DNA of 64,000 nt. Origin: Croceivirga sp. (GTDB lineage Bacteria > Bacteroidota > Bacteroidia > Flavobacteriales > Flavobacteriaceae). Positions 35,273 to 44,330 of the stretch are shown here, in pieces. The DNA lies in NCBI GenBank assembly GCA_028284935.1, contig JANQQQ010000023.1, forward strand, positions 29,247-93,246, given 5' to 3'. Every line of letters begins with the position of its first letter. Within the stretch, counting starts at the first letter, position 1. The position numbers were made by a program, and so were the translations under genes. The notes beneath the pieces were generated by a model. That model saw nothing but the letters and a program-made list of their open reading frames with translations, searched no databases and had not been told where the DNA came from.

Positions 35273-37162
35273 ATGGCAACAGGTAAAATCAATGTTTCTG
35301 TAGAGAATATCTTTCCATTGATCAAAAAGTTCTTATACAGCGATCATGAAATCTTCCTTCGCGAACTTATTTCCAACGCCACTGATGCGACCTTAAAATT
35401 AAAACACCTTGCCTCCATTGGAGAAACGAAGGTAGAATATGGTGATCCCATGATTGAGGTCAAAGTGGATAAAGACAACAAAAAAATTCACATTATCGAC
35501 CAAGGGATTGGAATGACCGGGGAAGAAGTAAAGAAATATATTAACGAGGTGGCTTTTTCAGGGGCTGAAGAATTCTTGGACAAATACAAGGATGCTGGCA
35601 AGGATGCCGGTATCATTGGTCACTTTGGACTAGGGTTCTATTCTGCTTTTATGGTTGCGGAAAAAGTTGAAATATTGACCAACAGCTTTAAAGAAGAACC
35701 AGCAGTGCATTGGACCTGTGATGGCTCTCCAGAATTTGATCTGAAGGAAATCGATAAAAAAGAGCGTGGCACCGAAATTATTCTGCACATCGCAGAAGAC
35801 TCCACTGAGTTTCTGGAAGATTTTAAAATTCGTGAACTTCTAAAGAAGTACAATAAATTCATGCCCATTCCCATAAAGTTTGGGACCAAAACCGAAACAC
35901 TCCTCAAACCGGAAGGTGCCAAAGAGGATGACCCTGCCCCTACCAAAGAGGTGGATGACATCATCAATAACCCGAATCCGGCATGGACCAAAAAACCAAC
36001 GGATTTAAAGGATGAGGATTACGCCTCTTTCTACAGGGAACTCTACCCTATGCAGTTTGAAGAGCCCTTGTTCAACATCCATTTAAATGTGGATTATCCC
36101 TTTAACCTCACGGGAATTCTGTATTTCCCAAAACTGACCAATGACCTCAATATCCAAAAAGATAGAATTCAACTCTATCAAAATCAGGTGTTTGTAACCG
36201 ATAATGTGGAAGGCATTGTTCCTGAGTTTTTAACCATGCTTCGCGGGGTGATCGATTCTCCGGATATTCCTTTGAATGTTTCCCGTTCCTACCTTCAAGC
36301 AGATGGTGCCGTAAAAAAGATTTCTAGTTACATCACCAAAAAAGTAGCTGATAAATTGAATTCCTTGTTCAAAAACAATCGTGAGGATTTTGAGAAAAAA
36401 TGGAATGACATTAAAGTGGTCATTGAATACGGAATGCTTTCTGAAGAAAAGTTCTTTGAAAAAGCTGAGAAATTTGCCCTTTACCCTACGGTAGATGGCA
36501 ACTACTTTACGTATGAAGAACTCGAGGCCAAAATCAAGGATAATCAAACGGACAAGGAGGATAAAGTGGTGATTCTTTACGCCTCCGACAAAGAATCACA
36601 ACACAGTTATATTGAAGCCGCCAAGGCGAAGGGCTATGAAGTATTACTATTGGATTCCCCCATTGTACCTCACCTATTGCAGAAATTGGAAACTTCAAAA
36701 GAGAAGATCTCCTTTGCCCGTGTGGATGCTGACCATATCGACAACCTCATCAAAAAGGAAGATACCTCAATTTCCAAACTTTCCGATGAGGAAAAGGATA
36801 AACTCAAAGAGCAAATTGAAGGTGTAATCGGGGAAAAAAGTACGTTTACCGTGCAATTGGAAGCTATGGACAGTTCAGCACAGCCCTTTATCATCACGGA
36901 ACCCGAGTTTATGCGTAGAATGAAAGATATGCAACAGACCGGTGGAGGAGGTATGTTCGGTATGGGGAATATGCCGGATATGTTCAACCTTATTGTCAAT
37001 ACCAATCATGAGTTGGTTGGGGAAATCTTAAACACAAAAACATCCAAAAAGAAGGAAAGACTTATCAATCAGTCCCTTGATTTGGCGAGACTCTCAAAAG
37101 GATTGTTGAAAGGTGAAGAATTGACCAAATTTATCAGTCGCAGTTATGAGATGATTAAATAA
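35273..37162 (+). CDS. htpG: Chaperone HtpG (bacterial Hsp90)
   Basis: 629 residues. The GHKL ATP-binding domain has ELISNATDA, DQGIGMTG and GHFGLGFYSAF. A short charged linker lies near 215-240 (EGAKEDDPAPTKEVDD). The middle domain (with NVSRSYLQADGAVKKIS) and C-terminal dimerisation domain follow. A Gly/Met-rich loop (TGGGGMFGMGNMPDMF) lies close to residue 560. The full domain set is present. ATG 35273 is preceded by a long AT-rich leader with a probable stress promoter. Confidence 0.97.
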   Translation: MATGKINVSVENIFPLIKKFLYSDHEIFLRELISNATDATLKLKHLASIGETKVEYGDPMIEVKVDKDNKKIHIIDQGIGMTGEEVKKYINEVAFSGAEEFLDKYKDAGKDAGIIGHFGLGFYSAFMVAEKVEILTNSFKEEPAVHWTCDGSPEFDLKEIDKKERGTEIILHIAEDSTEFLEDFKIRELLKKYNKFMPIPIKFGTKTETLLKPEGAKEDDPAPTKEVDDIINNPNPAWTKKPTDLKDEDYASFYRELYPMQFEEPLFNIHLNVDYPFNLTGILYFPKLTNDLNIQKDRIQLYQNQVFVTDNVEGIVPEFLTMLRGVIDSPDIPLNVSRSYLQADGAVKKISSYITKKVADKLNSLFKNNREDFEKKWNDIKVVIEYGMLSEEKFFEKAEKFALYPTVDGNYFTYEELEAKIKDNQTDKEDKVVILYASDKESQHSYIEAAKAKGYEVLLLDSPIVPHLLQKLETSKEKISFARVDADHIDNLIKKEDTSISKLSDEEKDKLKEQIEGVIGEKSTFTVQLEAMDSSAQPFIITEPEFMRRMKDMQQTGGGGMFGMGNMPDMFNLIVNTNHELVGEILNTKTSKKKERLINQSLDLARLSKGLLKGEELTKFISRSYEMIK

Positions 37163-37168
37163 GACCGT

Positions 37169-37185
37169 CATTCCTCGCAGGAATG
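37169..37185. repeat. Short palindrome CATTCC-TCGCA-GGAATG
   Basis: A 6-bp inverted repeat (37169-37174, 37180-37185) directly after the htpG stop, of the kind that recurs between genes in many flavobacteria. Copy number cannot be judged here. Confidence 0.35.
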
Positions 37186-37197
37186 CCATTATAAATC

Positions 37198-37243
37198 AAA
37201 ACCGCCTGTTCACGGAGCTCAGTTGAAGTGTAGGCGGTTTTTT
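37198..37243 (+). terminator. Terminator of htpG
   Basis: AAAACCGCCT (37198-37207) pairs with AGGCGGTTTT (37232-37241) and is followed by TT; the last bases overlap the stop region of the convergent gene. Confidence 0.7.
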
Positions 37244-38699
37244 ATTGTTGTTCCAACTTCACCAGGGAACCACCACCGGAAAAGTAAATGCTACCGTCCT
37301 CATCAATTATTTGTTGGTTACCTCCATCATCGTAGGGATTAAAGAGCTTTTTACACGATCTACCAAGAAATTTTCTAAATTTTAGTTCCCCAGTAGTCCA
37401 ATCCAAACCGTAGTAATAATAGTTACAACCCTCTTCCCGGCCGCTTCCATAAACCAAGTTTGAGCCCAAGCTATAAGTAAGGACCCCATTCATGTTGATA
37501 TCGGTATTTACCCACTGCAATTGAAATTGGTTGGTTTCCGTTTTCCAACGAACTTTTTGCACACCCTTTAATGGGTTTTTGCCTTGTCCCAAAAACCCAT
37601 TAAACTGGGCAATGGCAACGTCATAGCCATAAACGGTGGGTGAGTTTTCTATGGATTGAAATTTTTTACTAAATCTTTTGGTTGCCGGCAACTGAATTTT
37701 TCCTGCAAAGTAAATATGCTGGCCTTCGATGGGTATCCAATCTTCAGGAACTTCTCTCCAAAATGCAATAAGATTATTTTTTTCGTGACCGTCTGCCAAG
37801 ATGACCAATTTATCATGGTCTTCACCAAAACCCATGAGCGTTGGAGTTGTACCACTACCCTCCGCCCACCTTCCCCTTGGGCCATCGCCCACAAAGTCGT
37901 AGGGTACCTCAAATGCAACTGTGAGTTTTTGTCCGTCCCAATCAAATCGTATCAACCGTTTTGAACTCAATATATAAAAGCTATTGTTCTCATCTATAGG
38001 AAAGGCGTTATGGCCAAATATCTCATTGTTTCCGAGGGATTGAATCTTAAGGGTGTCCAATAGCTCAAACTGGCTCGATAACACTCCTACGGTACAGTCT
38101 GATTTGCCTTTGTCATTATCACTTGCAAAAACAATTTGACCCGAATAATTGATGCCAAAATGTTGCACCTTGCCAATAGTCCCGAAATTGAAGGTGTCTT
38201 TTATTACTAATGACGAATAAGGATTTCCCTTGTTTTTATCTTCAATCTTAAAAAGTCTTGTGTACTGATTTTTGGCAGGGTTGTATTTAGGGTCATAGGT
38301 ATACCAAACATTACCTTTGGTCTGCAAAAAATTCCATCCAAAGGATTTTAACCAATCTTTGTTGATTTTCAATTTTGAAACAATCCTTGGTCCACTTTTG
38401 GTATCAAGTATTTTATAAAAATGTGTCGAGTTGGACTGCAATAGGGCACGTTGACCATTAGGATATTTTTCCGTAAAATAGGTCCATGGGGAGGTACCTC
38501 CCTTAATACCTTTCAACAACTTCACTTCAACCAAATCTTCCTTAGTCGGTCCAGCAAGAACAGAGAAGGATTGCCGTGCACTGTTACCATGATAAATGGA
38601 CCACGGGGAAGTTGCAAGATGTGGATTTGGCGGGGGCTCGAACCCTTGTGAAAAGCCCAATTCGAATAGCAAACCAAAGAGTAAAAGAATCCTTTTCAT
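37242..38699 (-). CDS. Unknown secreted protein, probable beta-propeller
   Basis: 485 residues with signal peptide (MKRILLLFGLLFELGFSQG). No family recognised with confidence. The region after residue 100 consists of repeated beta-rich blocks with Asp/Asn/Gly turns (GNVWYTYDPKYNP, GQIVFASDNDKGKS, DENNSFYILSSKRLIRFDWDG, EDGSIYFSGGGSLV), in the style of PQQ or NHL propellers. It ends near the strongly basic segment FRKFLGRSCKKLFNP. It is probably co-transcribed with the 170-residue protein upstream (21-base gap). Confidence 0.6.
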   Translation of the reverse strand: MKRILLLFGLLFELGFSQGFEPPPNPHLATSPWSIYHGNSARQSFSVLAGPTKEDLVEVKLLKGIKGGTSPWTYFTEKYPNGQRALLQSNSTHFYKILDTKSGPRIVSKLKINKDWLKSFGWNFLQTKGNVWYTYDPKYNPAKNQYTRLFKIEDKNKGNPYSSLVIKDTFNFGTIGKVQHFGINYSGQIVFASDNDKGKSDCTVGVLSSQFELLDTLKIQSLGNNEIFGHNAFPIDENNSFYILSSKRLIRFDWDGQKLTVAFEVPYDFVGDGPRGRWAEGSGTTPTLMGFGEDHDKLVILADGHEKNNLIAFWREVPEDWIPIEGQHIYFAGKIQLPATKRFSKKFQSIENSPTVYGYDVAIAQFNGFLGQGKNPLKGVQKVRWKTETNQFQLQWVNTDINMNGVLTYSLGSNLVYGSGREEGCNYYYYGLDWTTGELKFRKFLGRSCKKLFNPYDDGGNQQIIDEDGSIYFSGGGSLVKLEQQ

Positions 38700-38720
38700 A
38701 GTCTTGTTGGAATTATGAAT

Positions 38721-39233
38721 TCAAAAATCGGTATCCTTGGGCAATTGGTTTCTATCTACCTGATTTCCATTTTTGTCATAAAACACATAGGTTACGGTGC
38801 TTCCCTTTTTCAATCGGATACGATAGTATTCCTTTTTGGTCGTATAAAGTCTAACGTGAGTGCCTCCAGTAGCCCGATGTCCGGCAAAGTTTTGTTGTAA
38901 ATCGGGTCTTAAAAAATCAGGAATGCTCTTATGTCCGTAATATTCTGTGTAATACAGGATTTCGCCTTCTGAAGAATATCGGGCGTTACTCAAAGGTCGC
39001 TTTCCTTCTTTCATTACAGCAACATAGCGAATAAAGCTATTGCCCACTCTTCCTTTTGAATGCTGTCTTTTCCAACGTACGATTTTCGCATCCGCGAAAT
39101 GATTCACTTGCGCGTTTAAAACCATTTCAGGAACCTCTTCTTCCGAAATAATTCGGCCTTCAAAAGTGGTGGTCTGTCCTTTACTTACCAGAAAGGTAAG
39201 GCCCGCAATAGCCAAAAAAACTGAATTTTTCAT
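38721..39233 (-). CDS. Secreted PepSY-like (DUF2874-type) protein
   Basis: 170 residues, signal peptide MKNSVFLAIAGLTFLVSKGQ. The segment VPEMVLNAQVNHFADAKIVRWKR resembles the PepSY-like DUF2874 repeats found in Bacteroidota. The C-terminal part (YTTKKEYYRIRLKKGSTVTYVFYDKNG) continues in strands. No catalytic residues visible. Call by pattern only. It precedes the propeller-like gene in the same orientation. Confidence 0.5.
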   Translation of the reverse strand: MKNSVFLAIAGLTFLVSKGQTTTFEGRIISEEEVPEMVLNAQVNHFADAKIVRWKRQHSKGRVGNSFIRYVAVMKEGKRPLSNARYSSEGEILYYTEYYGHKSIPDFLRPDLQQNFAGHRATGGTHVRLYTTKKEYYRIRLKKGSTVTYVFYDKNGNQVDRNQLPKDTDF

Positions 39234-39339
39234 CTTTTAATTGGGTGTTTAGTGAACTTGAATTAATATCTAACTTTAAACATTTCATCCAAAGAACAAC
39301 AGAATCCATGCCTGTAGTACCACAAACTTGTTTTTTTCA

Positions 39340-40113
39340 ATGAAACAACCACTATTTTCAACGAAAAGGTTGCGCCTGGATGCCTTATGGAAAAAAGTGG
39401 GTTTCTGGGGGTTAGCACTCCTACTATTCAGTTGGAATTACTATCGCGACTTTTTTGAATGGCCCGAAGCCTTTGCAATGGCTTTAATCTTATGCCTGCA
39501 AATAGTAGCTATGGTGCTATTTGGATATTTGTGGTTAAGCAAGCAACAAAAGTTTCCTCGACTTATCTTTTGGTCCATAACCCTAGGGTTTACCGTGTCC
39601 AGGTTTCTTATCGTTTTTTTCGTTCTTCAGTACCACTTGCCGGAATGGACGGTTTTCCATCATCCAGACCGCGTGGGACCCTTTTTGTTTATTACTTCTG
39701 CCATTTTGATTTTTATAGGGTACAGCTATTCCATTTATGAGTGGGGCCTTGCAGCTCGGGAGAAATATCAAGACCTCATGGAACATACGCCAAAAAGAAT
39801 TCAACAACCCATAGTAATAAAAAGTGAAGGGAGAACCATCCGCCTATTGCCACAAGATATCATCTACCTTGAAGCCAAAGGGGAATACATCAACTACAGT
39901 ACATTGGGAAAAAATCACATGTATTTTCAACGGATGAAAAATGCTGAAAAAGAGTTGAAGGGGTATGGTCTTCTTAGGGCGCATCGTTCCTTCATCGTAA
40001 ACCCATTACACGTCAGCTCATTTTCAGCAAACGAATTGGTCATGGTCAACAACAAAACCATTCCCATAAGCAAAACCTATAAAAGTCTGATATTGGATAA
40101 ATTGAAAGGTTGA
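39340..40113 (+). CDS. Membrane-bound LytTR-domain regulator
   Basis: 257 residues from ATG 39340 (a TTG 4 codons earlier is less likely). About four membrane helices in the first 145 residues (WGLALLLFSWNYYRDFF, LCLQIVAMVLFGYLWL, SITLGFTVSRFLIVFFVLQY, FLFITSAILIFIGYSYSI). The C-terminal LytTR DNA-binding domain (about 165-257) has DIIYLEAKGEYINYS and LLRAHRSFIVNPLHV. It lacks a receiver domain and is not next to a kinase, so it probably senses directly through its membrane part. It sits 44 bases before the paralogous membrane gene pair, which could be its target. Confidence 0.85.
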   Translation: MKQPLFSTKRLRLDALWKKVGFWGLALLLFSWNYYRDFFEWPEAFAMALILCLQIVAMVLFGYLWLSKQQKFPRLIFWSITLGFTVSRFLIVFFVLQYHLPEWTVFHHPDRVGPFLFITSAILIFIGYSYSIYEWGLAAREKYQDLMEHTPKRIQQPIVIKSEGRTIRLLPQDIIYLEAKGEYINYSTLGKNHMYFQRMKNAEKELKGYGLLRAHRSFIVNPLHVSSFSANELVMVNNKTIPISKTYKSLILDKLKG

Positions 40114-40157
40114 TTTTTTAAGAGTTGTTATTATCTTAACCAGCAAATCAACCAAAC

Positions 40158-41507
40158 ATGAGTAGCGATTATAACAGTTCCGATTTTAAAAAGTTGCTCG
40201 ATAAGCTACAAACGGAAAGCTGGCAACTTGAACTGATCATTTCGGGTTTTGCGATTTACGGACTTTTTTCAGCCATCCAGCCCCTGGAGGTTGAGTTCTT
40301 GATATCCGTTAAGAATAATCAGACCATTTATACCGCCATGATTCAGGCATTGATCAGTGGCAACTATATTTTGATGGGCTCCCTATTAGTCCATGTCATT
40401 TTAAGGGGGTTATGGATAGGCACTTTGGGCCTGCGCTACATTTCAGGGGATATTGACTATGAACGATTGCACTATGCTCCAAAGTTTTCAAGTTTTCTCA
40501 CAAAAAAAGTGGGGTCTTTTGACCGCTACATTTCTAGACTGGAGAATGTCTGCAGTACGGTTTTTGCCCTGGCTTTCTTAATGGTCTTTTACTTCCTTTC
40601 CTATTTCTTGATTTTGATATTTTTTGCACTCATTGCCTTTACCTTGAACAATGTAGGTTTGCCGGATAGAACGGCCGGTGTAACCACGGCCATATTTGGA
40701 ATCATTTACTTTGTTTTAATATTGATATTTTTCTTTGATTTTATCACAATGGGGGGATTGAAAAGGGACCGATGGACGGCCAAGTATTTTTACCCCATCT
40801 ATCGTTTTTTTGGTTTTATCACTTTCGCCTTTGCCTTCAGACCTTTGGTCTATAATTTCCTGGACCAAAGAAAAGCCCGTTGGGTAGCTACCTTTATCTT
40901 GCCCGTTTATATGGTCATTCTTTTGTTTCTTCAAATCTATGGAGTTGTCAATTCCAACTATCAGATTGAAGGCCAGGGCACCTCAAGCTACTTCACCAGC
41001 AAAAATAATTATGAAGACGAACTGACGGAAAAAACGGATTTTGTCCAATTTGTTTCCCTACCTTCAAAAGTTATTGATAAACCCTATATGCGTGTATATG
41101 TTGGATTTAACAAATTCATAGAGGACGCGATTCTAGCCCATGATTCTATACTGATGCCAAAGAAGGACCGCAGAGGATATTCACTTAAGCTCAACAGACA
41201 ATTCAACTTTAGTGGATTCATCTTGTCCTTTTCCAATAAATACCAACAAATTGAAAAAAACCAAACACGATACCTCGACGTATTGGACGAGTTGTATAAA
41301 ATTCAAATCGATACTACTTTTTTTGACAAGGAATTTGTGATGACCAATGATATTAATAAGCGATTCGGTTTTGAAACTTTTCTTGATCTAAAGGGTTTGG
41401 AAAATGGCAAACACCTCTTACGTCTCATTGGCCCTGACCCACGACTGGACAAAAAGGTGGATACGTTAATAACCATACCCTTTTGGTATTTCAAAAATGA
41501 GTTTTGA
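40158..41507 (+). CDS. Unknown membrane protein, first of a tandem pair
   Basis: 449 residues. No family recognised. About six membrane helices lie between 24 and 275, and then a mainly polar C-terminal domain (about 280-449). The N-terminus FKKLLDKLQTESWQLELIISGFAI is almost repeated by the next gene (FKKLLDSLQQQSWELELIISGFAI), and a block HVILRGLWIG...LGLRY.SGDI is shared. Both end FWYxK. This shows tandem duplication with later divergence. No transport or enzyme motif was seen. Confidence 0.7.
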   Translation: MSSDYNSSDFKKLLDKLQTESWQLELIISGFAIYGLFSAIQPLEVEFLISVKNNQTIYTAMIQALISGNYILMGSLLVHVILRGLWIGTLGLRYISGDIDYERLHYAPKFSSFLTKKVGSFDRYISRLENVCSTVFALAFLMVFYFLSYFLILIFFALIAFTLNNVGLPDRTAGVTTAIFGIIYFVLILIFFFDFITMGGLKRDRWTAKYFYPIYRFFGFITFAFAFRPLVYNFLDQRKARWVATFILPVYMVILLFLQIYGVVNSNYQIEGQGTSSYFTSKNNYEDELTEKTDFVQFVSLPSKVIDKPYMRVYVGFNKFIEDAILAHDSILMPKKDRRGYSLKLNRQFNFSGFILSFSNKYQQIEKNQTRYLDVLDELYKIQIDTTFFDKEFVMTNDINKRFGFETFLDLKGLENGKHLLRLIGPDPRLDKKVDTLITIPFWYFKNEF

Positions 41508-41527
41508 CATTATAATTTTATCATAGT

Positions 41528-42874
41528 ATGAGTACCGATTATAAAAGCCCTGGGTTTAAAAAGCTTCTGGATTCCTTGCAGCAACAAAGCTGGGAATTGG
41601 AGCTTATTATTTCCGGATTTGCCATTTTTGGCCTTTTCACGGCTTATGAACCCTTGCGTGTAGGAGCTGAAAATGCCCAAAACGACCAACAGATTTATCA
41701 GTTTGTTCTATTGGTCGTTGCCTTTATTGCATGTAGTATTTTGCTTTTCAATTTGCTCCTTCATGTCATTTTAAGGGGATTGTGGATTGGTGCCTTAGGC
41801 TTACGCTATGTCTCCGGGGATATTGAATTTGATAAGCTGAAGTACAGCGAAAGGTTTAAGAACTACTTAAAAAAGAAAATTGTTTCCTTTGACCGTTACA
41901 TCGCCCATCTAGAAAATTACTGTAGCGTACTTTTTGCCATTTCATTCCTTTTGATTTTTCATGTATTGGCTTTGACCTTTATCATTTTAAGTATTGCCCT
42001 CGTATCCAATTTTATCATTGATAATGACAACCTACCGGATTGGGCGTCCAATGGGATCGGTATCCCAGTGGTGTTGTTTTTGGTTTTTGGCATGTTGTTC
42101 ACTTTTATTGATTTCATAACCCAAGGCTTACTAAAGCGGAATAAATGGGTAAGCAAGCTGTATTTTCCCTTTTACTGGGTATTTAGTTTTTTGACACTTT
42201 CCTTTTTATATCGACCTCTGGTATATAACTTTTTGGATAATAGATTTGGTAAGCGAATTATCTTTTTGCTGACACCGATATATATCCTTATTCTTATCAT
42301 AAGTGGGATCGAATATCGAAATTCCAATTATCTGGAAAAGGATAGAAACTCCTCAACCCTATTCGCCAACAAAGAGAATTATATGGACATGATGGTCGAA
42401 GATGCAGACTACCCTGGTGAGGCCGTTATACCATCAAAGGTCATTACCACAAAATTTGTTCAGGTTTTTATGCCCTATTCCGAAAATGTAGAAGACCGTA
42501 TTTTTAGTTATGATAAGTCTTTAAAGCTCGAAGAAGATCGAAGGGGATTGACATCGACCAACTTTCGTTTCAGCACAGACTGGAGCGATAAAATTACCAC
42601 CCGGAGACAAAAAGACAGTATTAGAAAGCACTATTTGGAAGTATTTAATGAGACCCATTTTTTCAAAGTTGATTCCATTGAACTGGACAGTGATTTTATT
42701 ATAAGTACGGATGCTAAAAATCGTTTGGGCTTTGAAACGTTTTTGTCACTAAAAGGAATAGTTGATGGCAAACACCAACTTAGGGTGATGCGAAAAAGAA
42801 GGGATAAGGATTCCGATTCAATAGTAGAGATCATTCAGGAATCCATACCCTTTTGGTATTATAAGGAACAATGA
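41528..42874 (+). CDS. Unknown membrane protein, second of the tandem pair
   Basis: 448 residues, paralogue of the gene at 40158 with the same length and helix layout. It shares the WELELIISGFAIFGLF, LLLHVILRGLWIGALGLRYVSGDI and LYRPLVYNFLD blocks, and the C-terminal FETFLSLKG region. It follows after a 20-base gap and its stop overlaps the next start (ATGA). Its closest relative is therefore its neighbour. A hetero-oligomeric complex is possible but not shown. Confidence 0.7.
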   Translation: MSTDYKSPGFKKLLDSLQQQSWELELIISGFAIFGLFTAYEPLRVGAENAQNDQQIYQFVLLVVAFIACSILLFNLLLHVILRGLWIGALGLRYVSGDIEFDKLKYSERFKNYLKKKIVSFDRYIAHLENYCSVLFAISFLLIFHVLALTFIILSIALVSNFIIDNDNLPDWASNGIGIPVVLFLVFGMLFTFIDFITQGLLKRNKWVSKLYFPFYWVFSFLTLSFLYRPLVYNFLDNRFGKRIIFLLTPIYILILIISGIEYRNSNYLEKDRNSSTLFANKENYMDMMVEDADYPGEAVIPSKVITTKFVQVFMPYSENVEDRIFSYDKSLKLEEDRRGLTSTNFRFSTDWSDKITTRRQKDSIRKHYLEVFNETHFFKVDSIELDSDFIISTDAKNRLGFETFLSLKGIVDGKHQLRVMRKRRDKDSDSIVEIIQESIPFWYYKEQ

Positions 42875-43230
42875 TCTATCCTTGGGATCTATATGTCATG
42901 GCAGGTATGTACATGGTTGCGGGTATAATGCATTTCATTTATCCAAAGGCCTATATGCGCATTATGCCCAAATATTTACCCCATCAAAAGGGTTTGGTCC
43001 TTGGAAGCGGTGTTGCTGAAATTGTCTTGGGAATTGCCCTTTGTTTTCCATTCTCAAAAAACTGGGCCATCTATGGAATCATTTTAATGCTCGCTGTTTT
43101 TTTATTGGTTCACTTTTACATGCTTTCCGGGAAAAAGGCTTCAGCAGGTATTCCCAAATGGATTTTGGTCCTTCGTATTCCGCTACAATTTGGATTAATG
43201 TATTGGGCGTATTGGTACCTAAAATTTTAA
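42871..43230 (+). CDS. DoxX-like small membrane protein
   Basis: 119 residues, four membrane helices. The start MIYPWDLYVMAGMYMVAGIMHFIYP and LGSGVAEIVLGIALCF match the DoxX/MauE-like superfamily. ATGA overlap with the paralogous membrane gene upstream. Convergent with the anti-sigma-like gene by 4 bases. Function unknown. Confidence 0.7.
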   Translation: MIYPWDLYVMAGMYMVAGIMHFIYPKAYMRIMPKYLPHQKGLVLGSGVAEIVLGIALCFPFSKNWAIYGIILMLAVFLLVHFYMLSGKKASAGIPKWILVLRIPLQFGLMYWAYWYLKF

Positions 43231-43631
43231 GCCAGTGAATTGGTACGATTCATAAACTTACTTAGTAAACTGGCTTGGATGCAAATTAACACCCCCAGCG
43301 GAAGAATGGAATAACCCAATATTCTGGAAAAGTTCAATTGCGAATAACCTTTAGTTAACCAGGTCATTGAAAAATCAAAAGATTCAAGATAATTGATTTC
43401 AGTAGTACCTGAATCGGTATTGCCCATTACGTAAACCACAAAGACCACAACCAAAAGAAGTATGGCAATAAACACCCATTTTGGCAAAAGGGGTGTATAG
43501 GACAACCGTTGTTTTGTGTGTGCTTCAACCTTATGCAAAACTGCTGATGTAAAATCTGATGCTGGGGCATCCAACCGATCTGCATCAAAAAATTTGTCCA
43601 TCAGTTTTTGTAAATCCTTTTCCTTATCCAT
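43227..43631 (-). CDS. Small membrane protein, likely anti-sigma partner of the adjacent sigma factor
   Basis: 134 residues from ATG 43631; a TTG three codons earlier is open. It overlaps the sigma gene by 8 bases. The N-terminal cytoplasmic segment (about 1-50) with LMDKFFDADRLDAPASDFTSAVLHKVEAH precedes two membrane helices (about 54-72 and 105-125) and a short outside loop between them. Placement directly after an ECF sigma gene with overlapping frames is the usual anti-sigma arrangement, but no classical anti-sigma motif was seen. Confidence 0.6.
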   Translation of the reverse strand: MDKEKDLQKLMDKFFDADRLDAPASDFTSAVLHKVEAHTKQRLSYTPLLPKWVFIAILLLVVVFVVYVMGNTDSGTTEINYLESFDFSMTWLTKGYSQLNFSRILGYSILPLGVLICIQASLLSKFMNRTNSLA

Positions 43632-44196
43632 AATTCTCAATTATTTCTGGTTCTAGGTATTTTTTTAATACTTTGGCCAATCTTCCACGGGCCCTAAATA
43701 ATCCCACTTTGACCGAGTTCTGGTTCATCTTTAATATCTCCCCAAGTTCATTGAGGTTTTTCTCTTCCAAATAAAACAACGTCAATAAGGCCGCATCTTT
43801 GGGGGACAGTTTGGTTATGCATTTTCTGATCAGTTCAGCTTTTTCAGATTGCATAATGCCATCCAAAGCATTATCAACGTCTTTTATCTCATAACCTTCA
43901 ATTTCATCAATTGCAACATCCCTAATATGCCGACCACTCTTTTTTAATCTGTCCAGGCACGTATTATACGCTATTCTATAAATCCAGGTGGACAATTTAG
44001 CGTCCCCTTTAAACTTCCCTAGGGATCGGTACACCTTAACAAAGGTATCTTGGGCCACCTCTTCTGCCTCCTCCCTATGCTTTAACATACGTAATGCCAC
44101 GGTAAAAACCACATTTTTATAAGTATCTACCAAAACAGAGAATTCCTTGGAATCCCCCGCAAGAATTGCTGATATATCCGGTTGGTTGTCCTTCAT
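43624..44196 (-). CDS. ECF sigma factor
   Basis: 190 residues. Region 2 has FSVLVDTYKNVVFTVALRML, AEEVAQDTFVKVYRSL and KLSTWIYRIAYNTCLD. Region 4 has LSPKDAALLTLFYLEEKNLNEL and NQNSVKVGLFRARGRL. It is followed by the overlapping membrane gene at 43227. A GGTAAC-N17-CGTC promoter lies 17-40 bases upstream on its own strand; this is the ECF consensus, so the gene is probably autoregulated. The predicted leader is only about 7-10 bases. Confidence 0.92.
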   Translation of the reverse strand: MKDNQPDISAILAGDSKEFSVLVDTYKNVVFTVALRMLKHREEAEEVAQDTFVKVYRSLGKFKGDAKLSTWIYRIAYNTCLDRLKKSGRHIRDVAIDEIEGYEIKDVDNALDGIMQSEKAELIRKCITKLSPKDAALLTLFYLEEKNLNELGEILKMNQNSVKVGLFRARGRLAKVLKKYLEPEIIENYG

Positions 44197-44209
44197 TATA
44201 TACCATTAA

Positions 44210-44236
44210 GACGACACGCAGACGATCTAGGTTACC
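44210..44236 (-). promoter_or_regulatory. ECF-type promoter of the sigma gene
   Basis: GGTAAC at 44236-44231 and CGTC at 44213-44210 on the minus strand, 17 bases apart, followed by TTA. Confidence 0.55.
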
Positions 44237-44260
44237 TAAAACTAAAAAAACTTTACGGGG

Positions 44261-44287
44261 TGTAACCTTTTTCAAAGACCTATCGTC
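44261..44287 (+). promoter_or_regulatory. ECF-type promoter of the DUF6249 gene
   Basis: TGTAAC at 44261-44266, 17 bases, CGTC at 44284-44287. The same element as on the opposite strand 25 bases away. It lies 43 bases before ATG 44331. Confidence 0.6.
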
Positions 44288-44330
44288 ATATGGGGCAAAC
44301 GAGTTTATTTATCAATTAAAAACCAATATC

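Noticed and set aside
44166..44330. N-terminal extension of the DUF6249 frame
   Set aside because: It overlaps both ECF promoters and contains no membrane or domain signal; ATG 44331 fits the family.
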